Positions 1-8,220 of a DNA stretch of 64,000 nt are shown in pieces; position 1 is the first letter of the stretch; each line of letters starts with the position of its first letter. A model generated the notes under the pieces. It did not search any database. It had not been told where the DNA came from and worked only from the letters and a program-made list of their open reading frames with translations. The position numbers were made by a program, and so were the translations under genes. Source of the DNA: CBDFHC01 sp965247585 (GTDB lineage Bacteria > Chloroflexota > Dehalococcoidia > Lucifugimonadales > GCA-2712585). The stretch is taken from positions 124,001 through 188,000 of the forward strand of contig CBDFHC010000003.1 in assembly GCA_965247585.1 (NCBI GenBank). Reading direction: 5' to 3'.

Positions 1-2504
1 GCTCCGTAAGCGATTGCTAGGTTGTTCCGGCTTTTCAGCGTGTCCGGATGTTCCCGTCCCAGCACCCTCTCGCTTATCTCCAGCGACTCCTCGTCAAGCT
101 TGACCATTTCTCCGTTTCTACCTACGGCCCCGTAACCGATTGCCAAGCCGTTCCGACTGGCTAGCGTAGCCGGGTGATCCCGTCCCAATACCCGTTCCAT
201 CATCTCTAGCGTTTCTTCATCTAATTTGATCCTCTCTTGGTACCTGCCTACAGCGCCGTACGCGGCCCCCAGGTTGTTCCGGCTTCCCAGCGTGTCCGGG
301 TGCTCCTTCCCCAGCACCTGCTCCATTATCTCCAGCGTTGCCTCGTGCAGCTTCACCTCTTCCTCGTTCCTCCCCACCTCCCCATACGCCGCCGCCAGGT
401 TGTTCCGACTCATTAGCGTGTCCGGGTGCTCCTTCCCCAGCACACGCTCCTTCATCTGCAGCGTCTCCTTGTGCAGCTCTATCGCCTCTTGGTTTCGGCC
501 CGCGTCTTGGTACGCCGCCGCCAGGTTGTTCCGGCTTCCCAGCGTGTCCGGGTGCTCCTTCCCCAGCACCTGCTCCATTATCTCCAGCGTTGCCTCGTGC
601 AGCTTCACCTCTTCCTCGTTCCTCCCCACCTCCCCATACGCCGCCGCCAGGTTGTTCCGACTCATTAGCGTGTCCGGGTGCTCCAGACCGAGTTCCCGCT
701 CAACTACATCTAGGATTTCCTCAAACATAGGTATGGCAAGGTTGAACCTCCCCAAGCGATAGTACCTGATAGCCAATGCCATGCTATATGCGTAGACACC
801 CCGGTTCTCGTTACTAAATTCATCCCTCGTCGATCCCAGAATCCGCTCGTGGTGCGGTGCCTCCAGCCGCATCTCTGTGGGATGATCCTGGTTTATTAGT
901 GGTAGCCACCCCGCCGCCCGCTCCAGGGATGTCTCCAGCGCCCCTCCGCCATTCGTAGCCACTATTGCAGCCGCCGTAAGCGCATGGACACATACTCCAC
1001 CTTGGATCGGCGTCACCACGGAGCGCCGGCTGCATTCCCCAACTGCTCTGGCGAGTTCCGTATCGGCCGATAGCCCGGTCAAGACCTGCAGCAGCGGCGT
1101 GGGTACAGGCTCCTCAGCCACGTACCCCAAAGGTGAGACCGCCTCCCTGACATCTACCGGCAGCGTCTTCAGCGCGCTTTTCAGCGCGTTGTATAGGCCC
1201 TGCGGATAAGGCATCCCTAACTCTCCCGCCTCCCGGTTGAACACATCCATCTCCACCGTGGTTGGTGCCCGCCGCAGTTCTTCCAGCACCCCCTCAGGCG
1301 TGGCCTCCCACTCTCCCAGGCGTGAAGCAAGCATCTCCAGCGCCAAGGGTAGATACCCTACCACCTTCGCTATTTCTTTCAGAGCCAGATTGTCCGGCTG
1401 GTTGCATCCTCTGGAGCACAGCAACTTCACCGCCGCGTCCTCTTCCAGAACCTCTAGGGGGATAAATACTGCGCCGCCGTGCAGTAAATTGCGCCGTTGG
1501 TCCCGGCTGGTTGCGAGCAGCCTTACTGGGCCGCAGGCGTCCAGCACCGCGCTCACCTGGGCCAACTCCGGCAGGTTATCCACCACCCACAATGTTCCGT
1601 CGGTCATTCCAGCAAGGGCTGCCCGCACCTCCAATGCTACGTTCTCTTCCCCCTTGCCGATCACGTCTATCCTCAGGCTCTCGGCCAGCCCCGCTAAAGT
1701 CTGAGTCATGCCGGTCCCTGCCGTGCTCCAGAACCCCTGAGGCCCACCGTGCAGGTACGTGTATTCCGCCGCCAACCGCGATTTCCCCACTCCAGCGCCA
1801 CCAGCCAAAATCACAGCTTGGCTGGCCGTCAACGCTTCTTGAACCGCTTCCAGCTCCGTCTCCCTTCCCGCCAGCTTCTCTCGGATAGACGCTGGACGGT
1901 TTAGCCAAAAGTTCACGTCGCTAGATGCAGGAACGTATTGCGTGGGCCTCAGATGGCCTACAATTTCCCCCAATTTTTCAAGCTGACGTTCCTCGACATC
2001 CAGAGACTTGGATTGAAGCTCTTCCTGCCGCAGTTGAGAAGATGCCGTGACTATGTGCTGAAGTTCACTGTTCCCGGCAACCTCTTGTTCCACCAGTTTG
2101 AGAAAGTGCTGCGCCCCATCAGTCCCCTGTTCCCGGTTTTCCGCGTCCATAAGATCCCCAAACAATTGCTCCAGTTTCTCTTTGTTGCTCTCAGATGAGG
2201 CCGGATGGATAAAGAACTCCTGAACCACGTTTCTTAGCCTACGTCCAGACTTCCTCAGTCTCTGTTGCGCCAGTGGATTGGAAAGCTTGCCATTGCTGTA
2301 TGTCGCCAATGCGGTTATCGCGTCAGCGACAACATCATCCCAGGCCTGGTCCTGACGGCCTCTTGGAGTGAGACGCCTTGCTGGTCGCGCCAGAAACCCT
2401 AACCTGACCAGATCCAAAATCCAGGCAACCGTCCCGAAAAGACTGTATTCTATTCCGCCCGCTAGGGTCTTACCGGCGGCGCTTCCAGGAATCGGCGGCT
2501 GCAT
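1..2504 (-). CDS. NB-ARC/STAND-type ATPase with kinesin-light-chain-like TPR array, 3' end outside window
   Basis: The minus-strand frame is open from the ATG at 2504-2502 (in-frame stop just upstream at 2511-2513) to the window edge, about 834 residues, so the C-terminus is missing. Residues 1-200 are unassigned. A P-loop (GGAGVGKS, about residue 235) and a Walker B-like strand (LWVVDN) mark an NB-ARC/STAND ATPase module. From about residue 590 to the edge lie 42-residue TPR units of the kinesin-light-chain type, each with a core like EHPDTLMSRNNLAAAYG. STAND proteins usually couple ligand sensing by the repeats to ATP-driven oligomerisation; the effector or partner is unknown here. Two TPR units are copied at the DNA level: 270-432 and 522-684 look identical, 252 bp apart, which suggests recent expansion or homogenisation. 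Role in signalling or defence is inference. Confidence 0.85.
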   Translation of the reverse strand, partial: MQPPIPGSAAGKTLAGGIEYSLFGTVAWILDLVRLGFLARPARRLTPRGRQDQAWDDVVADAITALATYSNGKLSNPLAQQRLRKSGRRLRNVVQEFFIHPASSESNKEKLEQLFGDLMDAENREQGTDGAQHFLKLVEQEVAGNSELQHIVTASSQLRQEELQSKSLDVEERQLEKLGEIVGHLRPTQYVPASSDVNFWLNRPASIREKLAGRETELEAVQEALTASQAVILAGGAGVGKSRLAAEYTYLHGGPQGFWSTAGTGMTQTLAGLAESLRIDVIGKGEENVALEVRAALAGMTDGTLWVVDNLPELAQVSAVLDACGPVRLLATSRDQRRNLLHGGAVFIPLEVLEEDAAVKLLCSRGCNQPDNLALKEIAKVVGYLPLALEMLASRLGEWEATPEGVLEELRRAPTTVEMDVFNREAGELGMPYPQGLYNALKSALKTLPVDVREAVSPLGYVAEEPVPTPLLQVLTGLSADTELARAVGECSRRSVVTPIQGGVCVHALTAAAIVATNGGGALETSLERAAGWLPLINQDHPTEMRLEAPHHERILGSTRDEFSNENRGVYAYSMALAIRYYRLGRFNLAIPMFEEILDVVERELGLEHPDTLMSRNNLAAAYGEVGRNEEEVKLHEATLEIMEQVLGKEHPDTLGSRNNLAAAYQDAGRNQEAIELHKETLQMKERVLGKEHPDTLMSRNNLAAAYGEVGRNEEEVKLHEATLEIMEQVLGKEHPDTLGSRNNLGAAYGAVGRYQERIKLDEETLEMMERVLGRDHPATLASRNGLAIGYGAVGRNGEMVKLDEESLEISERVLGREHPDTLKSRNNLAIAYG

Positions 2505-2729
2505 AATTAGTTAGCCTGCGCTAGACAAAGTAACAATCCCATCTTACGACCACCGGTTAACCCTTACAACGCGACCTGCGCTCTTACCCTCCATCGCCCC
2601 CGTAACCCTCCACCACCGCGCCATGGCCCGGCTCGCCCCACCCCCACCCCCCGTTGCTACCTCCCCTTTTTCCGCCTTAAACTCCCACTCAACCTTTTCC
2701 TCCAAATAGCCGCGTAAAGAGAGGCCCCC

Positions 2730-4187
2730 ATGACCACTGCCAACCATATCTGCTCCCTGGACGCCGTCACCCTGTCGCAAAAGGTCCGCGACAAGGAACT
2801 ATCCCCCGTGGAAGTTGTCCAGGCGGTACTGGCGCGCATGGACGCCCTGGAGCCGACGCTCCACGCCTTCTGCACCCCAACGCCTGACCTCGCCCTCGAG
2901 ACCGCCCGCGCCCTGGAGCAGTCCATCATGGCCGGTCAACCCGTCGGTCCCCTGGCCGGGGTGCCCATCGGCATCAAAGACCTGGTCTGCACCAAGGGCA
3001 TACGCACCGTCTCCGGCTCCGTGGCCTACAAGGACTTCGTCCCAGAGGAGGACGACGTGGTGGTCGAACGCCTGAAAGACGCCGGGGCCATAATTCTGGG
3101 CAAGACCAACGTCCCCGAGTTCGGCTACAGCGCCGTGGGCCACAACCCCGTCTTCGAGACCACCCGAAACCCGTGGAACCCTGACCTCACTCCCGGGGGC
3201 TCCAGCGCCGGGTCCGGCGCCGCCGTGGCCTCCGGCATGGGTCCCTTCGCCATCGGCAGCGACGGCGGCGGTTCCGTCCGCATTCCCTCCGCCCACTGCG
3301 GCCTTTACGGCATGAAGGCCTCGATGGGCCGCGTCCCCCTCTACCCCGGCGCCCGCGACGAGCGGTACCCCGGCGTCTCCAGTTGGGAGGGGCTGGAGCA
3401 CATCGGCCCCATGAGCCGCACCGTGGCCGACGCCGCCCTCATGCTCAGCGTCATCGCCTCAGGCCCCGACGACCGCGACCGCCACTCGCTGCCCGCCCCC
3501 GACTTCGATTGGACGGCCTCTCTCAATGGCGGCCTGAAAGGGCTCAGGGTCGCCTACAGCCCCGACTGGGGCTACGCTGCGGTAGACCCCCAGGTGCGAA
3601 GGATCGTCGCCGCCGCCGCCGCCGTCTTCGAGCGCGACCTCGGCTGCCACGTCGAGGAGGCCCACCCAGGCTTTGAAGACCCCCGCCCCTCTTTCTGGGC
3701 CTTGGTCGCTATGGAGTCGGACCTCCGCGGCATGCGGGCCTTGGCCGACCGGTTCCCCGGCCAGATGACGCCCCACCTGGAGGCGATGGTGCGCCGCCCC
3801 TGGACCGCCGAGGAGTTCACCGACGCTGTGATGGGCCGCAAGGCGGTGGTCAACAAGATGTGGAAGTTCATGCGCAACTATGACCTGCTCCTCACCCCCA
3901 CCCTGGCGGTGCCCCCCTTCCCCATCCATATCCAGGGTCCCGAGAAGATAGACGGCCGCACGGTGGAACCGTTTGAATGGCTCGCCTTCACCTTCCCCAT
4001 GAACATGACCGGCCAGCCCGCCGCGTCCATCCCCGCCGGTTGGACCGAAGACGGCCTCCCCATCGGCTTGCAGATCATCGGCCGTCACCTGGACGACCCC
4101 ATGGTCCTCCGCGCCTCCGCCGCCTTCGAAGCAGCCCAACCCTGGCGGCATCGCTGGCCCCAAATGGTCGAATCCCTGGGCCTATAG
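2730..4187 (+). CDS. Amidase-signature family hydrolase
   Basis: A 485-residue amidase-signature enzyme, the usual full length. The Ser-cisSer-Lys triad is visible: Lys83 in GIKD, cis-Ser about 158 in GGSSAGSG, and nucleophile Ser182 in GSDGGGSVR. The family hydrolyses carboxamides to acid plus ammonia; the substrate cannot be read from sequence. It is not obviously GatA, since no gatB or gatC lies nearby. It is transcribed divergently from the NB-ARC gene across 225 bp. The start follows GAGAGG at 2720-2725 with workable spacing. Base composition matches its neighbours. Confidence 0.92.
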   Translation: MTTANHICSLDAVTLSQKVRDKELSPVEVVQAVLARMDALEPTLHAFCTPTPDLALETARALEQSIMAGQPVGPLAGVPIGIKDLVCTKGIRTVSGSVAYKDFVPEEDDVVVERLKDAGAIILGKTNVPEFGYSAVGHNPVFETTRNPWNPDLTPGGSSAGSGAAVASGMGPFAIGSDGGGSVRIPSAHCGLYGMKASMGRVPLYPGARDERYPGVSSWEGLEHIGPMSRTVADAALMLSVIASGPDDRDRHSLPAPDFDWTASLNGGLKGLRVAYSPDWGYAAVDPQVRRIVAAAAAVFERDLGCHVEEAHPGFEDPRPSFWALVAMESDLRGMRALADRFPGQMTPHLEAMVRRPWTAEEFTDAVMGRKAVVNKMWKFMRNYDLLLTPTLAVPPFPIHIQGPEKIDGRTVEPFEWLAFTFPMNMTGQPAASIPAGWTEDGLPIGLQIIGRHLDDPMVLRASAAFEAAQPWRHRWPQMVESLGL

Positions 4188-4234
4188 CCCGGCAAGGCTA
4201 CAAACGCACGCCTCCGCACACCCGTTCTACGACA

Positions 4235-4243
4235 TGATATAAT
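4235..4243 (+). promoter_or_regulatory. Extended -10 promoter element
   Basis: TGATATAAT is a match to the extended -10 consensus (TGnTATAAT), located 97 bp before the nuclease-like gene. A 30-codon frame (4251-4343) follows and its TGA overlaps the GTG start at 4340. That frame runs through repeat-like sequence, so it is probably not a gene. Confidence 0.45.
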
Positions 4244-4339
4244 CAACCCCATGGCAACGAATCCAATTGGATTGCCTCCAGAACATGAAAATTCTCTCCC
4301 CCTATCCAGGGGGAGATTAAGAGGGGGTGCGGACCGCCC

Positions 4340-4705
4340 GTGACCCTCCCCGTCGCCGCCCTCCTCATCGCCCTCGCCGCCGTGGCCCTCGTCGCCGTGG
4401 CGCTCTTCGCCCTCCACCGCCACGTCGTGGCCCGCCTCCGCGCCCTTGAGCACCAAAACCGAAGCCTCTCCTCCCGCTACGGTAAGCTCACCGAACAGTT
4501 CATGCCCTTCATCCCAGACTACCCCTTCGACCCTCACCGCTTCCGCTTCATCGGCTCCCCTATCGACGGCGTCCAGTTCGAGGACGACCGCGTCCTCCTC
4601 ATCGAATTCAAGTCCGCCAGCAGCCGCCTCACCTCCCAGCAGCGCCACATCCGGGACCTCGTCCGCCGCGGCAAGGTGGAGTTCCGGGAGCTGCGCTTGG
4701 ACTGA
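4340..4705 (+). CDS. Membrane-anchored endonuclease-like protein related to Holliday junction resolvases (PF10107-like)
   Basis: A 121-residue protein starting at GTG. Residues 1-24 are a hydrophobic membrane segment and 25-50 a basic, coiled-coil-like linker. The C-terminal 65 residues carry YGKLTEQFMPF, FRFIGSPIDGVQF, LLIEFKSASSRLT and QRHIRDLVRRG, the pattern I associate with the family annotated as endonuclease related to archaeal Holliday junction resolvase. The D...E.K spacing (IDGVQF then IEFK) fits the restriction-endonuclease-like metal site. Family assignment is from memory of motifs; nuclease activity is inference. Confidence 0.75.
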   Translation: MTLPVAALLIALAAVALVAVALFALHRHVVARLRALEHQNRSLSSRYGKLTEQFMPFIPDYPFDPHRFRFIGSPIDGVQFEDDRVLLIEFKSASSRLTSQQRHIRDLVRRGKVEFRELRLD

Positions 4706-4741
4706 ACCCCACCCACGCGGGCTGACGCCCCTCAGCGCCTC

Positions 4742-4750
4742 TGCTATAAT
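4742..4750 (+). promoter_or_regulatory. Extended -10 promoter for the ABM gene
   Basis: TGCTATAAT is a perfect extended -10, 59 bp before the ABM start. A weak -35 (CTGACG, 4722-4727) sits 17 bp upstream. The same TGCTATAAT occurs before the genes at 11869 and 22072. Confidence 0.6.
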
Positions 4751-4808
4751 CCGGCCCATCGCTTCCGAGCGCAGCCCAGCACCCCAACTTCACCCCTAGG
4801 AGCACTCT

Positions 4809-5147
4809 ATGATCTCCATATTCGTCACCATCAACGTAAAAGACGGCTTCCGGGACCAGTTCGTCGAAGCGGTCCTCGACGACGCCCGCGGCTCCGTCCG
4901 CGACGAGTCCGGTTGCTACCGCTTCGACGTCCTCCAGGACAGCGAAAACCCCAACCGCCTCCACCTCTACGAGGTCTACGCCGACGCCGCGGCCTTGGAC
5001 GCCCACCGCAACGCCCCCCACTACAAGAAGTGGCGCTCCACCGTCGAGCCCTGGTTTGACGGCGATATCCACCGCGTCTCCACCTCCACCGTCTTCCCCT
5101 CAGACGGCGGCTGGCAGACCCAAAAGCCGGGCCTCCTCAACTGGTAA
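4809..5147 (+). CDS. Antibiotic biosynthesis monooxygenase (ABM) domain protein
   Basis: A 112-residue protein with a single dimeric alpha/beta barrel ABM domain: N-terminal strand ISIFVTINVKDGF, central SGCYRFDVLQD and LHLYEVYAD. It resembles YgiN/LsrG-type small enzymes, which oxidise or isomerise quinol-like small molecules without a cofactor. AGGAG at 4798-4802 supports the ATG. The C-terminus (residues 90-112) is longer than usual and ends PGLLNW. Two more ABM genes lie at 32822-33139 and 33666-33983. The substrate is unknown. Confidence 0.85.
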   Translation: MISIFVTINVKDGFRDQFVEAVLDDARGSVRDESGCYRFDVLQDSENPNRLHLYEVYADAAALDAHRNAPHYKKWRSTVEPWFDGDIHRVSTSTVFPSDGGWQTQKPGLLNW

Positions 5148-5188
5148 AAAGTAGAAGCACGGTGCCGTGAGAGATTACCTGAAAAGTA

Positions 5189-5311
5189 GGAGTCCAGAGG
5201 GGCGCAGCCCCTTTGGCGGGAGTCTGAGGGTGTCCCTCAGTAACTAATTGTCCCTCCCCCTCTTCTTTTTTCAAAGGGAGAGGGGGATACAGGGGGAGAG
5301 AGTTTTAAATC
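5189..5311 (+). repeat. Intergenic repeat: module A plus F-like hairpin
   Basis: Module A (core 5224-5240) is followed by a polypyrimidine/polypurine hairpin (CCCTCCCCCTC at 5251 paired with GAGGGGG further on), a variant of module F. The GGGGGAGAGAG end lies just before the CoA-transferase start and may serve as its ribosome-binding site. Confidence 0.7.
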
Positions 5312-6532
5312 ATGACCAGCACCAGACCCGCCCTTCAAGGCATCCGCGTCTTGGACCTGGGCCGCTACCAGGCCGGCCCCCGCGCCAGCCTCGCCATGGC
5401 CCGCCTCGGCGCCGAAGTCATCAAAGTCGAAGGCCCCGGCGGTGACGAGTCCCGTGAGCACGGCCCCTTCGTCCGAGGTCAGAGCGCCTACTGGGTTCAG
5501 TACAACAGCGGCAAAAAGAGCCTGGGCCTCAACCTCCGCACCGAAAAGGGCAAGGAAATCCTCCGAGGGCTGGTCAAGGTGTCGGACATCCTCGTCCAGA
5601 ACTTCCGCCCCGGCACCATCGCCAAGATGGGCTTCTCCTATGAAAACCTCCACGCCCTCAACAAAGGCATCATCATGGTCAACGTCTCCGCCTACGGCCA
5701 GTACGGCCCCTACAGTGACCGCATCGGATTTGACCCCATCGGCCAGGCCATCAGCGGCATGATGACGCTCACCGGCTTCCCGGACATGCCTCCCATCAAG
5801 ACCTACAACCCCATTATTGATCGAATAACCTCCCTCCACGCCACCATCGGCGCCCTGGCCGCCCTCCACGAACGCCAGCTCTCCGGCGAAGGCCAGTGCG
5901 TCGACGTCTCCCTCGCCGACACCGGCTACACCATGACCGAAATCCAGTGCAGCGCCTTCCTGGGGGCCGGTATCGAAACCCACCGCGAGGGCAACGGCAA
6001 AGGCCTCCAGAACGCCTACGAAACTAACGACGGTTGGGTCCTCATCGCCGCCCACAGCGACAACATCTGGCCCCGCGTCTGCGAGGCCCTGGGCGCCGAA
6101 GACTGGCTAAACGACCCCCGCTACTCCGGCGTCGCCCAGCGCGCCGAAAACTACCAGGAGGTCGAAGCGCGCCTCACCCAATGGTTCGGTGAGCGCACCA
6201 CCGCCCAGGCGGTCAAGAGCTTCTCGGACCTGGGCATCCCCATCAATCCCATCAACGAAATCCCCGCCGCCGCCACGGACCCTCAGGTCCATGAGCGGGA
6301 GCTGCTCGTCGAAGTGCCGGACCCCGTCGCTGGCACCATGTTCGTCTCCGGAAAAAACATCAAGCTCAGCCGCAGCGAAGTCGTCGTTGGCTCCGCCCCA
6401 GTCCCCGGCCAGCACACCCAGGAGATCCTTACCACCCACCTCGGCTATACCGAGGCCGATGTCGCCGCCCTGGAAGCCGAAGGCGTCCTCTACACTGGCA
6501 AAGTCCCCCAACTCTCCGCCGCCAACGACTGA
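5312..6532 (+). CDS. Class III CoA-transferase (CaiB/BaiF family)
   Basis: A 406-residue class III CoA-transferase, which moves CoA between two carboxylic acids through a covalent aspartyl-CoA intermediate. Family features seen: GIRVLDLGRYQAGP at the N-terminus, LGAEVIKVE, KKSLGLNLRTEKG, VSAYGQYGP and SGEGQCVDVSLAD. The catalytic Asp aligns to Asp170 (NPIID, 18 residues before the Arg of LHERQ). It stands alone between repeat-rich gaps, so the substrate is not indicated. Three relatives lie at 57735-62393. Confidence 0.93.
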   Translation: MTSTRPALQGIRVLDLGRYQAGPRASLAMARLGAEVIKVEGPGGDESREHGPFVRGQSAYWVQYNSGKKSLGLNLRTEKGKEILRGLVKVSDILVQNFRPGTIAKMGFSYENLHALNKGIIMVNVSAYGQYGPYSDRIGFDPIGQAISGMMTLTGFPDMPPIKTYNPIIDRITSLHATIGALAALHERQLSGEGQCVDVSLADTGYTMTEIQCSAFLGAGIETHREGNGKGLQNAYETNDGWVLIAAHSDNIWPRVCEALGAEDWLNDPRYSGVAQRAENYQEVEARLTQWFGERTTAQAVKSFSDLGIPINPINEIPAAATDPQVHERELLVEVPDPVAGTMFVSGKNIKLSRSEVVVGSAPVPGQHTQEILTTHLGYTEADVAALEAEGVLYTGKVPQLSAAND

Positions 6533-6590
6533 CCCCAAATTACCTTCTCCGGAATTTGCATCCATCGCCCCATAGGCGCTCCCGCAACTG

Positions 6591-6944
6591 GGAGTGCAGA
6601 GGGGCAGAGCCTTTCTGCCCGGAGTCTGAGGGTGTCCCTCAGTGATTATTAGAAAACCTTGCTGGGCGGGATGGTGGGAAGCACCAACCTGTGATTTGTA
6701 GCCCTCATGCACAAAAATACCCATCGCCAACATGCCATGCACACTCCCATGTCATTCTGAGTCCGTTCGTGAGGATCGAAGAATCTGGGTGGGGGGGAGA
6801 GTACATCTAACCCTAGTCGTTCTGCCCTCCCAACCCGCTCATCCTGAGGCCCTCGAAGCACGAGCCCTTACCGCTTTCTTCCCCCGCAACGGGGAGTGCA
6901 CAGGGGCAGAGCCATTCTGTCGGGAGTCTGAGGGTGTCCCTCAG
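6591..6944 (+). repeat. Repeat cluster: modules A, B, D, E, A
   Basis: In order: A (core 6626-6642), B (about 6655-6735), D (6769-6788), E (6838-6857) and a second A (core 6928-6944), all in plus orientation. No gene is supported in this part of the gap. Confidence 0.75.
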
Positions 6945-7030
6945 AACTTAATATAAAAGCACTCGGGCGGGTGGGTGGGACTGTCAACCATTGAGGGTCT
7001 CGGGGTCGCCCTCGAAACCAACCCCAAACA

Positions 7031-7054
7031 AAAAGGAGCCTTTCGGCTCCTTTT
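7031..7054 (+). terminator. Rho-independent terminator hairpin
   Basis: AAAAGGAGCC at 7031-7040, loop TTTC, then GGCTCCTTTT: a perfect stem with U/A-rich flanks on both sides, so it could terminate either strand. No coding gene ends directly before it. It could belong to an unrecognised small RNA, see the inverted repeat at 7126-7224. Confidence 0.75.
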
Positions 7055-7125
7055 CTCCTCAACATCATCGGGACCGGACTCTGGTTTGGTTATCCACCTA
7101 AATCCTTGGTCCGGACTACCGGCAC

Positions 7126-7224
7126 AGGGCGATGGTAGGCATTTGCCCGAACCCGACCGTTGAAGTGCTTGTTATCCTGGGCGAATTATCTTGTCGAACC
7201 CAGACAGATGCCTACCATCGCCCT
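7126..7224. other. 17-bp perfect inverted repeat around a 65-nt internal region (candidate structured RNA or element remnant)
   Basis: The arm at 7126-7142 (AGGGCGATGGTAGGCAT) is exactly complementary to 7208-7224. On the minus strand an inner hairpin CTGGG...CCCAG also forms. There is no open frame inside. I did not recognise it as 6S, SRP, tmRNA or RNase P RNA. It lies 71 bp beyond a bidirectional terminator and 155 bp before a gene. The rest of 6945-7379 shows nothing else I can support. Confidence 0.5.
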
Positions 7225-7379
7225 CTTAGTTAAACTTACTTCCATATATCACCTCCTTCTAAACCCCGTAGGGCACTTTCCAGAAATCCGCACCAGCGGT
7301 AACATTCATCCTAATCTCGCCCTTCAACCCTGTCAACCCTTCTGTGCCCCTCTAACTTACATAATCTGGGAGGATGCAA

Positions 7380-7985
7380 ATGCCCGGACATCTCGTCGAA
7401 TCTCTCCACGTTCCCCCTCGCAGCGGCCGCGCCTTTAACCTCCGCAAAAACCAGCTCGTCAAAGTCATAGACCTCCAGGGGAAGCAGGTCTGTGACTTCT
7501 TCGCCTTCAACCCCGAAGACCCCTCCGAAATGCTCTCCCCCGCCTACACCCGCAGTATCCTCGGCGGCCTCTTCCTGCAACAGGGCAAGCCCCTCTACAG
7601 CAACCGGCGCCGTCCCCTCTTCACCGTGGTGGAAGACCCCGTCGCCCGGCACGACCTTCTCTTCGCCGCCTGCGATCCTATCCGATACCTGGACTACGAC
7701 CTCCCCGGCCACCCAAGCTGCCAGGCCAACGCCTTGGGCGCACTGCAAGACCTGGGCTTCAAGCCCTTGGTCTTTCCGCACCCGGTCAACCTCTTCATGC
7801 ACGTAGAGGTCACCCCGGACGGCGCCACCGAGATCCGGGATCCCCTCAGCAAGCCCGGCGACCACATCCTGCTGCAGGCCCTGGACGACCTGATCGTCGC
7901 CGTGTCCGCCTGCCCCCAGGACCAAAACGCCTGCAACGGCTTCAACCCCACAGACCTCCGCGTCGAAATCTACCAGCCAGACTAA
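7380..7985 (+). CDS. DUF1989 / urea-carboxylase-associated family protein
   Basis: About 201 residues. The family signature is strong: VIDLQGKQVCDFFAFN, LFAACDPIRY, NLFMHVEV, SKPGDHILLQALDDLIVAVS and ACPQDQNACNGFNPTDLRV. Members are found with urea carboxylase/allophanate hydrolase or aminomethyltransferase-type genes, but no such neighbour is seen here and the biochemical role is unproven. GGGAGG at 7368-7373 touches an ATG at 7374 but is well spaced for the in-frame ATG at 7380, so I use 7380. Confidence 0.85.
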   Translation: MPGHLVESLHVPPRSGRAFNLRKNQLVKVIDLQGKQVCDFFAFNPEDPSEMLSPAYTRSILGGLFLQQGKPLYSNRRRPLFTVVEDPVARHDLLFAACDPIRYLDYDLPGHPSCQANALGALQDLGFKPLVFPHPVNLFMHVEVTPDGATEIRDPLSKPGDHILLQALDDLIVAVSACPQDQNACNGFNPTDLRVEIYQPD

Positions 7986-7989
7986 CAAT

Positions 7990-8215
7990 CAGCAGGGGTG
8001 TACAGAGGGGAATCCCCTCTCAGCCCGGAGTCTGAGGCTGCCTCCCGGCTATTAGCTTTAGAACCGTCCCAGGCTTTGCGGCGCCAACCAAGGCAGATTA
8101 GCCCCAGAAGGATGCAGGGAACCCGGGTTCTCAGTCCAGAATGTGAGGGTGTCCCTCAGAAATCGTTTTTTCTTCCCCCTTCCTGACCAGGAAGGGGGAC
8201 CGAGGGGCATGGTCT
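7990..8215 (+). repeat. Repeat cluster: degenerate A, second A variant, module F
   Basis: A degenerate A copy (7995-8040), another A variant (core 8143-8159) and a module F hairpin (CCCCCTTCCTG...CAGGAAGGGGG, about 8175-8200) ending in GGCATGGTC. The F hairpin sits at the 3' end of the minus-strand LLM gene and the plus-strand DUF1989 gene and could act as a shared terminator. Confidence 0.65.
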
Positions 8216-8220
8216 CCCCC

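Noticed and set aside
226..762. Plus-strand Ser/Phe-rich repetitive ORF
   Set aside because: It is the antisense of the TPR repeats in the NB-ARC gene.
3459..4163. Long Gly/Val-rich frames antisense to GC-rich genes
   Set aside because: They mirror the codon pattern of the opposite gene, lack ribosome-binding sites and have no recognisable domain.
7126..7230. Integron attC site, suggested by GTTAAAC after the inverted repeat
   Set aside because: The matching RYYYAAC is missing on the other side and the stem does not include the core sites; no integrase gene is visible.
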